Shown one piece after another: positions 14,651 through 21,570 of a stretch of DNA of 23,180 bases. A model generated the notes under the pieces. It made no database searches, had not been told where the DNA came from, and worked only from the letters and a program-made list of their open reading frames with translations. Source of the stretch: Clostridiales bacterium (lineage in GTDB: Bacteria; Bacillota; Clostridia; Oscillospirales; Acutalibacteraceae); contig JAAYKB010000086.1 in NCBI GenBank assembly GCA_012522615.1, positions 1 through 23,180 on the forward strand. The letters are read 5' to 3'. Each line of letters opens with the position of its first letter. Within the stretch, counting starts at the first letter, position 1. The position numbers were made by a program, and so were the translations under genes.

Positions 14651-15520
14651 CTATATCTCCCCGCACCATATGGCGGTTGCGCCGCAGGGCAGAACCAGCC
14701 CGCTTTGCGTCACCGGCAGACCGATTTCATCCGCCTGCGTCCTGCCGCCCAGTCTCGGCGTCAGGATTGAGTCAAGCATATATCCCATAACGGAGGGGGA
14801 CAATCCGGCGGTGTAGGAATTCACCATGAAAAACAGGGGCTGCTCCGACATCAGGGCGGCGCATTCCAGCAGCAGCGGATAAATCTGGTCCTCCAGCTTC
14901 CACACCTCGCCGCCCGGCCCCCTGCCGTATGAAGGGGGATCCATCACAATGGCGTCATAGGTGTTGCCGCGGCGCTGCTCCCTGAGGACAAACTTGCCGC
15001 AATCGTCGACCAGCCAGCGCATGGGTCTGTCCGCAAGCCCGGACAATGCGGCGTTTTCCCTGCCCCACGCAACCATTCCCTTGGAGGCATCGACATGGGT
15101 GACATGGGCTCCGGCGGCGACGCACGCCAGAGTGGCGGCCCCGGTATAGCCGAACAGGTTCAGGATGCGTACGGGGCGGCCCGCCCTGCGTATTGCTTCG
15201 GACATCCAGTCCCAGTTGACCGCCTGTTCCGGAAAAAGTCCGGTATGCTTAAAACCCATGGGCTTGAGGTTGAATTTCAGCACGCCGTAGGAAATCTGCC
15301 AGCTTTCGGGCATCTGCCGCAGGCGTTCCCAGTGTCCGCCCCCCGACTGGGAACGATGATAGCGGGCGTGCGCCTCTTTCCACAGCTTATCGTTTTTTTG
15401 GGTTTTCCATATAATCTGCGGGTCGGGGCGAACCAGTATTATATCTCCCCAGCGCTCCAGCCGTTCGCCGTCCGAGGCGTCAAGCAGTTCATAGTCCTTC
15501 CATTCGGCAGCCGCTCTCAT
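14651..15520 (-). CDS. Class I SAM-dependent methyltransferase, RlmI-like
   Basis: It resembles the catalytic domain of RlmI/YccW-type 23S rRNA cytosine-C5 methyltransferases. The 289-residue product has the SAM-binding motif ILNLFGYTGAATLACVAAGA (about 119-138), the acidic ribose contact HVDAS and the catalytic-type motif DPPSYGRGPGGEVWKLED. E. coli RlmI is near 396 residues with an N-terminal PUA domain; here that domain is absent and the N-terminus is short. The rRNA target is therefore inferred only from the family. The ATG has AAGAAGGA 5 nt upstream. It lies between glmM (24 bp) and ecfA1 (28 bp), apparently in the same operon. Confidence 0.85.
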   Translation of the reverse strand: MRAAAEWKDYELLDASDGERLERWGDIILVRPDPQIIWKTQKNDKLWKEAHARYHRSQSGGGHWERLRQMPESWQISYGVLKFNLKPMGFKHTGLFPEQAVNWDWMSEAIRRAGRPVRILNLFGYTGAATLACVAAGAHVTHVDASKGMVAWGRENAALSGLADRPMRWLVDDCGKFVLREQRRGNTYDAIVMDPPSYGRGPGGEVWKLEDQIYPLLLECAALMSEQPLFFMVNSYTAGLSPSVMGYMLDSILTPRLGGRTQADEIGLPVTQSGLVLPCGATAIWCGEI

Positions 15521-15544
15521 CCGATTCCTTCTTCTTTCGTTATA

Positions 15545-16894
15545 TTATCCGATTGCCTTTTTTATAGAATCGGCAACCGACTTTGCAAGCTTGTTAATGT
15601 TGTCGAGATCGCGTCCCTCAACCATAACCCGGATAAGCGGTTCGGTACCCGAGGCGCGTACAAGAATACGTCCGTTTTTGCCGAGGCTCTTTCCGGCTTC
15701 ATCTATCAAAGCGGCAAGGGCTTTATCGGCGCTGAACCTCTCCTTTTGCTCGGCTTCGGCCTTCACGTTGACCATAACCTGCGGGTAACGCTCCATCATA
15801 TCGCCGACGTCCGACAGTCTGCAATCGCGCTCGCGGCACATGGCAAGCAGCCTGAGGGACGTTAGCTGACCGTCGCCGGTGGTCGCAAAGTTTCTGAATA
15901 TAATATGCCCTGATTGCTCGCCGCCTATCTCATAGCCGTTTTTGAGCATCTCCTCCAGAACATATCTGTCCCCCACCTTTGTAGTGACCGGAATAATGCC
16001 GTGCTCCTCGCAAAACCGGAAAAGACCAAGGTTTGACATAACGGTCACCACGGCGGCTCCCCCGTCCAGCTCTCCCTTTTGCTTCATATCGAGAGCCAGA
16101 GCGGCGATTATCTTGTCGCCGTCAACCAGATTGCCCTTTTCATCAACCGCAAGACAGCGGTCGGCGTCGCCGTCAAAGGCAATACCGGCGGAGTATTTCA
16201 TGTTTTTTACCATGTCGGTAAGCAGCTCCATATGGGTTGAACCGCATCCGGCATTGATGTTTGTGCCGTCCGGCTGGTCGTTGATGTATATGCAGTCCGC
16301 GCCCAGAGCCGAAAATAGCTTGCGGGCGGTCGTGCTTGCCGCGCCGTTGGCGCAGTCAACCACTATCTTCATGCCCCGAAGGTCGATATCGGTGGTGGAA
16401 AGCAGGTGGCGTACATAATCGTCCGCGGCGGTGGTGCAGTACCTGACGCGTCCCACCCCGCCGCCAATCGGGGCGGGAGGGGTGCGCGAGCCGTCCAGAA
16501 CAATGGATTCTATCTCCTCTTCAAGGGCGTCGGACAGCTTGTAGCCCTCGCCGTTGAATATCTTGATGCCGTTGTATTCGCACGGGTTATGGGAAGCTGA
16601 AATCATCACGCCCGCGTCGGCCTTATAGTATTTCACAAGGTATGCCACCGCCGGAGTCGGTATGACCCCGATAAGGGTGACGTCCGCCCCGACCGAACAG
16701 AGTCCGGCGGCCATTGCGGCCTCCAGCATATCGCATGACTGGCGGGTGTCCTTCCCGATGATAACCCTCGGACGGCGGCGCTCGTTATCCAAAAGCACCA
16801 TTGCCGCGGCCCGTCCAATAGCCATTGCGGTCTCACATGTCAGTTCGGCGTTGGCAATACCGCGCGCACCGTCTGTTCCAAATAATCTTCCCAT
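15545..16894 (-). CDS. glmM: Phosphoglucosamine mutase GlmM
   Basis: GlmM converts glucosamine-6-phosphate to glucosamine-1-phosphate on the route to UDP-GlcNAc for peptidoglycan. From ATG 16894 the product is 449 residues, normal for the family. It begins GRLFGTDGARGIAN, carries the phosphoserine motif ISASHNP (Ser101), the Mg-binding DGDADR (241-246) and the C-terminal phosphate-binding VRASGTEPLIRVMVEG. AGAGAGGA lies 8 nt before this ATG; an upstream in-frame ATG at 16933 adds 13 residues not seen in homologues and would run past the ruvB stop. It follows ruvB by 44 bp. Confidence 0.97.
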   Translation of the reverse strand: MGRLFGTDGARGIANAELTCETAMAIGRAAAMVLLDNERRRPRVIIGKDTRQSCDMLEAAMAAGLCSVGADVTLIGVIPTPAVAYLVKYYKADAGVMISASHNPCEYNGIKIFNGEGYKLSDALEEEIESIVLDGSRTPPAPIGGGVGRVRYCTTAADDYVRHLLSTTDIDLRGMKIVVDCANGAASTTARKLFSALGADCIYINDQPDGTNINAGCGSTHMELLTDMVKNMKYSAGIAFDGDADRCLAVDEKGNLVDGDKIIAALALDMKQKGELDGGAAVVTVMSNLGLFRFCEEHGIIPVTTKVGDRYVLEEMLKNGYEIGGEQSGHIIFRNFATTGDGQLTSLRLLAMCRERDCRLSDVGDMMERYPQVMVNVKAEAEQKERFSADKALAALIDEAGKSLGKNGRILVRASGTEPLIRVMVEGRDLDNINKLAKSVADSIKKAIG

Positions 16895-16938
16895 AAAATA
16901 TATCCTCTCTTTCGATGTGTAAAATATGGGCACAAGGG

Positions 16939-17973
16939 TCAGAACATCAGCTGCCCGTTATATTCTATGCCGAGATGCTGGTATGCTGAAGGAAGAACCA
17001 CCCGTCCGCGGGGGGTCCGGCTCAAAAAACCTATCTGCATTAAATAGGGTTCATATACATCCTCTATGGTTATCGGCTCCTCGCCCACAACCGCGGCTAT
17101 GGTGTCCAGCCCGACCGGTCCGCCGTTATAATGCTGTATCATTGCCTTAAGCATGCGTCGGTCAACCATATCGAGACCCAGCTCGTCAATCTCAAGCTTG
17201 TCGAGCGCCTGCCTTGCGGCTTCAAGGGTGATGGTGCCCCCGCCCATTACCTGGGCGAAGTCGCGTACCCGTTTAAGCAGGCGGTTTGCAATACGGGGGG
17301 TTCCCCTTGCGCGGGAGGCAATCTCCAAGGCCCCCTCGCTGTCGCATGCTATCTCGAGTATGCGGGCGCTTCGCGTCACAATCTGCGACAGCTCCTCGTG
17401 GGAATACAGCTCGAGTCTGAAAATCACCCCGAACCGGTCGCGCAGCGGGGCCGAAAGCTGTCCCGCTCGGGTGGTCGCCCCGACCAGCGTAAAGCGCGGC
17501 AGCGGCAGATGGATGGACGAGGCGCCCTGCCCCTTGCCGTTTATTATATCTATCGCGAAATCCTCCATGGCGGGATACAGGATTTCCTCAACCACGCGGG
17601 ACAGGCGGTGTATCTCGTCTATGAAAAGAACGTCGCCCTCCTCGAGATTGGTCAGCATTGCGGCGAGGTCGCCCGGACGTTCGATTGCCGGACCAGAGGT
17701 TATGCGGATGTTTACCCCCATCTCGTTCGCGATTATACCCGACAGGGTTGTCTTGCCCAAGCCCGGAGGGCCGTACAGCAGCACATGGTCAAGCGGCTCG
17801 CCGCGAAGCTTGGCGGCGTCGATAAATACCGAAAGATTTTCCTTGACCTTTGCCTGGCCGATATATTCGGTAAGCACCCGCGGGCGCAGAGGATTGTCCC
17901 CTTCATCCTCGGGGAGATATGATGCGGTTATTATTCTGTTTTCCATATCCAGCTCGACAGGCTGTTCACCCAT
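16939..17973 (-). CDS. ruvB: Holliday junction branch-migration ATPase RuvB
   Basis: RuvB is the hexameric AAA+ motor that drives branch migration of Holliday junctions with RuvA. The 344-residue product has family length. It shows Walker A GPPGLGKT (68-75), Walker B LFIDEIH (116-122), sensor 1 GATTRAG (165-171) and the LRDRFG arginine-finger region. The C-terminal winged helix contains GEEPITIEDVYEPYLMQIGF. GGGGGAG lies 6 nt before the ATG. It follows ruvA by 24 bp and shares the predicted SOS promoter upstream of ruvC. Confidence 0.97.
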   Translation of the reverse strand: MGEQPVELDMENRIITASYLPEDEGDNPLRPRVLTEYIGQAKVKENLSVFIDAAKLRGEPLDHVLLYGPPGLGKTTLSGIIANEMGVNIRITSGPAIERPGDLAAMLTNLEEGDVLFIDEIHRLSRVVEEILYPAMEDFAIDIINGKGQGASSIHLPLPRFTLVGATTRAGQLSAPLRDRFGVIFRLELYSHEELSQIVTRSARILEIACDSEGALEIASRARGTPRIANRLLKRVRDFAQVMGGGTITLEAARQALDKLEIDELGLDMVDRRMLKAMIQHYNGGPVGLDTIAAVVGEEPITIEDVYEPYLMQIGFLSRTPRGRVVLPSAYQHLGIEYNGQLMF

Positions 17974-17997
17974 GGCCTTCTCCCCCTTTTCTTATGA

Positions 17998-18600
17998 TTA
18001 CCCGCGTTTTGCAAGCATCTTCAATGCCTCGCGCACCAAGGTTTCAACCGGCAGACTGCTGTCCAGCTTTGCAACGGCGGCCGAGGCTTCCCCCGACGTA
18101 AAGCCGAGAACCGAAAGGGCGCTGACAGCCTCTCCGGCGTTTCCGGCGGCCGAGGGAATACCGACATCTCCCGAAAATTCTGTGCCCGAGGGCTGAAGCC
18201 GGCCGAATTTGTCCTTGAGCTCCAGCACGATGCGCTGTGCCAGCTTTGGACCGACGCCCGGCGCTTTTGTAAGCGTCTTGTAATCCCCGGAAGCGGCGGC
18301 AAGCGCCACCCGCTCGGGCGACAGCTCGGATAAAACGGCAAGCGCCACCTTGGGGCCAACTCCGGTGACCGAGATAAGATGATTAAAGCAGCCGAGCTCG
18401 GCTCTGTCGGCAAACCCGAACAGCTCGATAGCGTCATCACGCACGTTCATGCGGGTGTAGAGCATTGCCTGTTCACCCGGCGCAGGGAGCTGGCGCGCCG
18501 TGGTCATTGTGATATGACAGCGGAATCCCACCCCGCCGCATTCGATAACGGCAACGTTCGGCTCTCTATGTATCAGTTTTCCTTTAAGGCTGTACAGCAT
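17998..18600 (-). CDS. ruvA: Holliday junction recognition protein RuvA
   Basis: RuvA tetramers hold the Holliday junction in a square-planar form and load RuvB. The 200-residue product has an N-terminal OB fold with the acidic pin residues Asp55-Asp56 in RDDAIELFGF. Two helix-hairpin-helix motifs follow, VTGVGPKVALAVLS (about 78-91) and APGVGPKLAQRIVLELK (about 113-129), and a C-terminal domain that contacts RuvB. GGAGG sits 7 nt before the ATG. It follows ruvC by 39 bp. Confidence 0.97.
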   Translation of the reverse strand: MLYSLKGKLIHREPNVAVIECGGVGFRCHITMTTARQLPAPGEQAMLYTRMNVRDDAIELFGFADRAELGCFNHLISVTGVGPKVALAVLSELSPERVALAAASGDYKTLTKAPGVGPKLAQRIVLELKDKFGRLQPSGTEFSGDVGIPSAAGNAGEAVSALSVLGFTSGEASAAVAKLDSSLPVETLVREALKMLAKRG

Positions 18601-18639
18601 TACATATCCTCCGTAAGGTTTGATTAATTTTTATTATTT

Positions 18640-19140
18640 TTAAAGGCCGGCAAGCCGCCGTTTCAGCGGGGTTGCGCAGGTCTGTGCATGGCAGATGGTA
18701 ATGGCGAGGGCGTCGGCGGCGTCGTCGGGACGCGGAATCTCATTCAGTCTCAGCAGCCTGCGGGTCATCTCCATTACCTGCGGCTTTTCCGCCTTTCCGA
18801 AGCCCGTCACCGAGGATTTCACCTGAAGAGGGGTATATTCAAAAATCGGGGTGCCCCGCTGCTGGGCGGCAAGAAGAATCACGCCGCGCGCCTGCGCGAC
18901 ATCAATCGCGGTTTTCTGGTTGTTTTTAAAATACAGCTTTTCGACGGCAAGGGCGTCGGGGTTATACCTTTCCAGCAGCTCTGTCATTTCCCCGTGTATC
19001 ATCAAAAGACGTTGTGAAAACGCCATGTCGGCGGGGGTGGTCGCCGCGCCGTAATCCAACATTGTGAAACGCGCCCGCTCATAGCGCACACATCCCCACC
19101 CAACCGTCGCATAACCGGGATCGATACCGAATATTATCAT
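18640..19140 (-). CDS. ruvC: Holliday junction resolvase RuvC
   Basis: RuvC cuts Holliday junctions symmetrically, in concert with RuvAB. The 166-residue product has the RNase H-like fold signature GIDPG with Asp7, then Glu67 in AVEKLYF, and Asp140 and Asp143 in RPDDAADALAI. This completes the four-acid catalytic set. The KNNQKTAIDVAQARGV stretch is also typical. AAAGG lies about 12 nt before the ATG. ruvC is the first gene of the long minus-strand block and is preceded by three candidate promoters, one with a LexA-like box. Presence of RuvC separates this organism from Bacillus and Lactobacillus, which use RecU. Confidence 0.97.
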   Translation of the reverse strand: MIIFGIDPGYATVGWGCVRYERARFTMLDYGAATTPADMAFSQRLLMIHGEMTELLERYNPDALAVEKLYFKNNQKTAIDVAQARGVILLAAQQRGTPIFEYTPLQVKSSVTGFGKAEKPQVMEMTRRLLRLNEIPRPDDAADALAITICHAQTCATPLKRRLAGL

Positions 19141-19224
19141 AACAATCCATATCCTTTACTGGGTTTTTGCCCGGTATAAGTTGAAAGATTTTCTTCCAAT
19201 ATTATTACTGTTCCCGTTCGTTTG

Positions 19225-19253
19225 ATTATAGCATATTACGCCGATATGAGCAA
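19225..19253 (-). promoter_or_regulatory. Proximal ruvC promoter (P3), extended -10
   Basis: On the minus strand TGCTATAAT gives a perfect extended -10 (TATAAT at 19230-19225). A weak TTGCTC -35 (19253-19248) lies 17 nt upstream. The predicted start is near 19218, about 78 nt before ruvC. Confidence 0.6.
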
Positions 19254-19334
19254 TAAAAACAAAATGAGGTCGTTTGGATGGGGCGGATAATGTTTTTATG
19301 TGGGTTCCTCTCTATATGTTTCTGTGACATTAAT

Positions 19335-19387
19335 ATAATAACACAATATTGTTTCTTTGTCAATAACTTTTTTAAAAAATTTTTTTA
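19335..19387 (-). promoter_or_regulatory. Strong promoter with UP-like element (P2)
   Basis: On the minus strand TTGACA (19363-19358), a 17-nt spacer and TATTAT (19340-19335) form a near-consensus sigma-A promoter. Directly upstream of the -35, 19387-19364 reads A7-T6-A6-GTTA, close to the alpha-subunit UP element pattern. The spacer contains a 10-bp palindrome ACAATATTGT (19343-19352), a possible operator. The predicted start is near 19328, about 188 nt before ruvC. Confidence 0.75.
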
Positions 19388-19449
19388 CTGAAAAAAACAG
19401 GCAGGGTTTCGGGGCGTAAGCGCAGGCGGGTGCGGAACGAAGACTAATC

Positions 19450-19463
19450 CGAACTTATGTTCC
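19450..19463. promoter_or_regulatory. LexA (SOS) box upstream of ruvCAB
   Basis: CGAACTTATGTTCC matches the Bacillus SOS-box consensus CGAACRNRYGTTYC at all but one position and contains the full GAAC-N4-GTTC dyad. It covers the predicted +1 of promoter P1, where repressor binding would block initiation. RuvAB belongs to the LexA regulon in B. subtilis, which supports the assignment. Confidence 0.75.
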
Positions 19464-19469
19464 GGTATA

Positions 19470-19498
19470 AGTATACATGGTTTCGAGAGGCTTGTCAA
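19470..19498 (-). promoter_or_regulatory. Distal, probably SOS-regulated ruvCAB promoter (P1)
   Basis: On the minus strand TTGACA (19498-19493), a 17-nt spacer and TATACT (19475-19470) match the sigma-A consensus in 11 of 12 positions. The predicted start near 19463 falls in the LexA-like box. The leader to ruvC would be about 320 nt. No terminator hairpin with a U-tract was seen between this promoter and ruvC. Confidence 0.75.
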
Positions 19499-19684
19499 GA
19501 CTTATTTCCATGTTCTACCTTTTACACATAATTTTGTGATGATATTTGGTAATTATTTACATAAGTGTGGATCAAGAGGGGTGACGGAAGCAAAAGAATC
19601 GCCGGTTTAGCCGGTGCTTGCATAGACGCTAAAAGGGCATATTACCGGCAAGCATCTCTAGACGCATTGAAATTTTTTTATATT

Positions 19685-19730
19685 GCACCACTTGCCCTAC
19701 CACTCTTAAAAGAGCATCACTTGTTCTATC
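19685..19730 (+). repeat. Imperfect 17-nt direct repeat
   Basis: GCACCACTTGCCCTACC (19685-19701) recurs as GCATCACTTGTTCTATC (19714-19730). The four differences are all C to T, and the spacing is 29 nt. The palindrome CTCTTAAAAGAG lies between the copies. Confidence 0.5.
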
Positions 19731-19777
19731 CGCTTCGATAGAATACGAATCTCACCATTTATCACAATCTGCGGATT

Positions 19778-19797
19778 CCAAAGGCGGCAGCCTTTGG
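19778..19797. repeat. Perfect hairpin with GGCA loop
   Basis: CCAAAGGC (19778-19785) and GCCTTTGG (19790-19797) form a perfect 8-bp stem closing a 4-nt loop. No U-tract follows on either strand. Confidence 0.7.
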
Positions 19798-19813
19798 TCG
19801 TTTGCGGAGGGGT

Positions 19814-19841
19814 CCGGGGAGGAAACCGAAATCCTCCCCGG
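19814..19841. repeat. Perfect GC-rich hairpin
   Basis: CCGGGGAGGA (19814-19823) and TCCTCCCCGG (19832-19841) form a perfect 10-bp stem with an 8-nt loop. No T-run follows, so it is not a typical terminator. Confidence 0.75.
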
Positions 19842-19863
19842 CGGTCTTTACCTGCTTTATAGG

Positions 19864-19899
19864 CTTGTAAAAAGCAAGGCTGTTGCTTGCTTTTTCAAG
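19864..19899. repeat. Long hairpin with one bulge
   Basis: CTTGTAAAAAGCAAG (19864-19878) pairs with CTTGCTTTTTCAAG (19886-19899) over 14 bp with T68 of this block (19868) bulged and a 7-nt loop. Confidence 0.72.
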
Positions 19900-19900
19900 A

Positions 19901-19928
19901 CTGCGGGCAGAAAGCAGGCGCCCCGCGG
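19901..19928. repeat. GC-rich stem-loop
   Basis: CTGCGGG (19901-19907) pairs with CCCGCGG (19922-19928), with one G-U pair and a 14-nt loop. It follows the preceding hairpin by a single base. Confidence 0.5.
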
Positions 19929-20005
19929 CATGAGCGAAAAGAAAGCTTGAAGTTAAAGCTGCTTCATGGCCAGGTCGCGTCAAAACAAGCTAAATCCTGC
20001 AAAAG

Positions 20006-20032
20006 AACCGCCGGCTGCAAAAGCCGGCGGTT
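20006..20032 (-). terminator. Terminator after the GldG-like/DUF4340 operon
   Basis: AACCGCCGGCT (20006-20016) and AGCCGGCGGTT (20022-20032) form a perfect 11-bp stem with a 5-nt loop, 5 nt past the DUF4340 stop codon. On the minus strand CTTTT follows the stem. Confidence 0.88.
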
Positions 20033-20037
20033 TGTAT

Positions 20038-21570
20038 TCAGGCTGTGACGGGTTTTCCGTCGAGATAGTTTGTTAGTCCCCTGATAAACTTATCTATTTC
20101 GCTCGCCTTGACCGTAAACACATCTTTGTCCGAAAGCACGCAGGTATAAAGGCTCGCGTCATTTCTGTAAAACCTTGCGTTCACCTTGGTATCCTTCGGG
20201 TCGATAGGATTTACGGTAAATGCAATGTCGGGATTACCCGTGGGCTTTTTATCGGCGTCATTGTAGCGGTAGATTGACATAAACACCTGATAAAGAGAGC
20301 GGAAATCGTCGGTCGGATAGGTTTTCCCTCCCGCCTTGACGACAAGGCTTTCATCCCTGTCCTCCTTTTCGGGATAATGGGTCAGTTCGAAGGTGGTCTT
20401 CCTTCCCTCGGCATTAACCTCGATAGACTTGACCGTTGTTATATCTCTTAAAAACAGCAGAGGGGTTACAATATCGTTGAACTGGGTTTCGGCCCACGGA
20501 ACCGAACCGGACGAAAGGAGATACACCGCGTTATAATCGTCCACCAGAGCGTAATAATTGCCGTCCTTATCCTTTTTTCCGAGCTTGATTATATGCTTGG
20601 TGGAGTTATAGTAGGTTGTCACCGTCTCGTCGTCGTCGGTTGAAGTGAAGGTCTGAACCGCAAGGGTTAATTCGCATACCGAATAGGGTTTATCAAGCCC
20701 GTATTCCTTAAGCTGGGCGGCGGTGGGATGGGCTTTCACCGCCCGGACTGCGTCAAGCGAGGTGGCCGATTGCGCAATGTTTGCGGCCGAATCGCCGGTA
20801 CCCTTGAGGAGGGGGGATGTTATTAGATAGTTGAAGGTGGAATAGGCGCTGTCGTCCGTTCTGGTGTTCACCCCGAACTCCAGCGGTTCCTTGCGCACCG
20901 TACCCGACAGCTTCATGTTTTTCATTACGGCGGTATCATTTCCGCCGGTTCCTGAGCTTGTATCGTCTTTTCTGGCTTCGAGAGGGGTAATAAGGGATGT
21001 CCCGATATACATCACCGATTCCTTGAGAAGCTGTTCGGCAAAATAGGAATTCACAACATATATGGGCCCCTTCTTATCAATCCGGACATAGCACCCGGCA
21101 TCCCCCGAGGCGTCGTTCCCCAATTCAAAGGTTATCTTTGAATCATCGTGATAGGTCACCTCGGCGGTTGCCCGCGGTTTGTCAAGCCCATAGTCGTCAA
21201 GGTTTACCGAATCGGATGAAATTTCGCGGCTGGCGGTCAGGCTTGACAGCTCCCCGGTAAGGGATTCAATCTCGTAGGTGCCGACGGGAAGATCCTCATA
21301 ACCCTTTACCAAAAGCTGTTTTTCGTCATTTTGCGCGATTATGAATTCATCCTTTTCGTTTTTAATCTCAACCCTTTTGACAGGCTGGTCGACCGTCTTG
21401 CCCTCGCTGTCGGCAGTTTTGCTGACAACTTTGATTGTGGGCTGGCTGCTTGTCTCCGAGCTTTCCTCCTCGTCCTTTTCGGGCAGGAGGAAGATAAGGG
21501 CGAGCAGCAAGCCGACCAGAACCAGAACGGCAGCCGATATTATAACCAGTGTGCGGACCTGTTTTTTCAT
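20038..21570 (-). CDS. DUF4340 domain protein, membrane anchored
   Basis: The 510-residue product has a short basic N-terminus, one membrane helix (about 8-30), an acidic-serine linker and a large exported region. The DUF4340 text is plain: LDDYGLDKPRATAEVTYHDD followed by FELGNDASGDAGCYVRID and PIYVVNSY. A second, similar unit starts at LKEYGLDKPYSVCELTL, and LGKKDKDGNYYALVDDYNAVYLLSS follows it, so the domain looks internally duplicated. DUF4340 proteins often accompany ABC transporters with a GldG-like subunit; their biochemical role is not known. The ATG overlaps the upstream stop as ATGA (21567-21570), and GGAGG sits 8 nt before it. Translational coupling to the GldG-like gene is therefore likely. 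A terminator follows. Confidence 0.9.
   Translation of the reverse strand: MKKQVRTLVIISAAVLVLVGLLLALIFLLPEKDEEESSETSSQPTIKVVSKTADSEGKTVDQPVKRVEIKNEKDEFIIAQNDEKQLLVKGYEDLPVGTYEIESLTGELSSLTASREISSDSVNLDDYGLDKPRATAEVTYHDDSKITFELGNDASGDAGCYVRIDKKGPIYVVNSYFAEQLLKESVMYIGTSLITPLEARKDDTSSGTGGNDTAVMKNMKLSGTVRKEPLEFGVNTRTDDSAYSTFNYLITSPLLKGTGDSAANIAQSATSLDAVRAVKAHPTAAQLKEYGLDKPYSVCELTLAVQTFTSTDDDETVTTYYNSTKHIIKLGKKDKDGNYYALVDDYNAVYLLSSGSVPWAETQFNDIVTPLLFLRDITTVKSIEVNAEGRKTTFELTHYPEKEDRDESLVVKAGGKTYPTDDFRSLYQVFMSIYRYNDADKKPTGNPDIAFTVNPIDPKDTKVNARFYRNDASLYTCVLSDKDVFTVKASEIDKFIRGLTNYLDGKPVTA

Larger units (their letters stand above)
19500..20005. other. Gene-free, structured intergenic region
   Basis: About 500 bp with no convincing gene on either strand. 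The part 19500-19600 is AT-rich without clear elements. From 19601 to about 19970 there is a run of inverted repeats: GGTGCTTGC/GCAAGCATC (19613-19621 with 19648-19656), CTCTTAAAAGAG (19703-19714), TTCTATC/GATAGAA (19724-19730 with 19737-19743), then the larger hairpins listed separately. The last is a weak CATGA/TCATG pairing (19929-19933 with 19964-19968). The only ORF, 73 codons on the minus strand at 19762-19983, runs through the hairpins and has no recognisable domain. It may be a dispersed repeat or a structured RNA. Confidence 0.6.

Noticed and set aside
13861..14790. 309-codon plus-strand ORF opposite ecfA1
   Set aside because: Antisense shadow spanning two real genes; no domain.
17153..18196. 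347-codon plus-strand ORF opposite ruvB/ruvA
   Set aside because: Ser/Arg-rich antisense shadow crossing a real gene boundary.
19334..19339. Plus-strand TATAAT in the ruvC upstream region
   Set aside because: No -35 lies 16-18 nt upstream and no plus-strand gene follows; it is the other strand of promoter P2.
19230..19340. Short minus-strand ORF of about 35 codons starting near 19332
   Set aside because: It starts at the predicted transcription start of P2 with no room for a ribosome site, and the product is unlike any protein I know.
19569..19600. Text resembling the start of a SAM-I riboswitch (ATCAAGAGGGGTGACGGA)
   Set aside because: The conserved downstream elements of SAM-I (GGCAACC and the pairing core) are missing and no methionine gene follows.
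19762..19983. 73-codon minus-strand ORF
   Set aside because: It reads straight through three perfect hairpins, has no ribosome site and no recognisable domain. It is more likely a by-product of the structured region.
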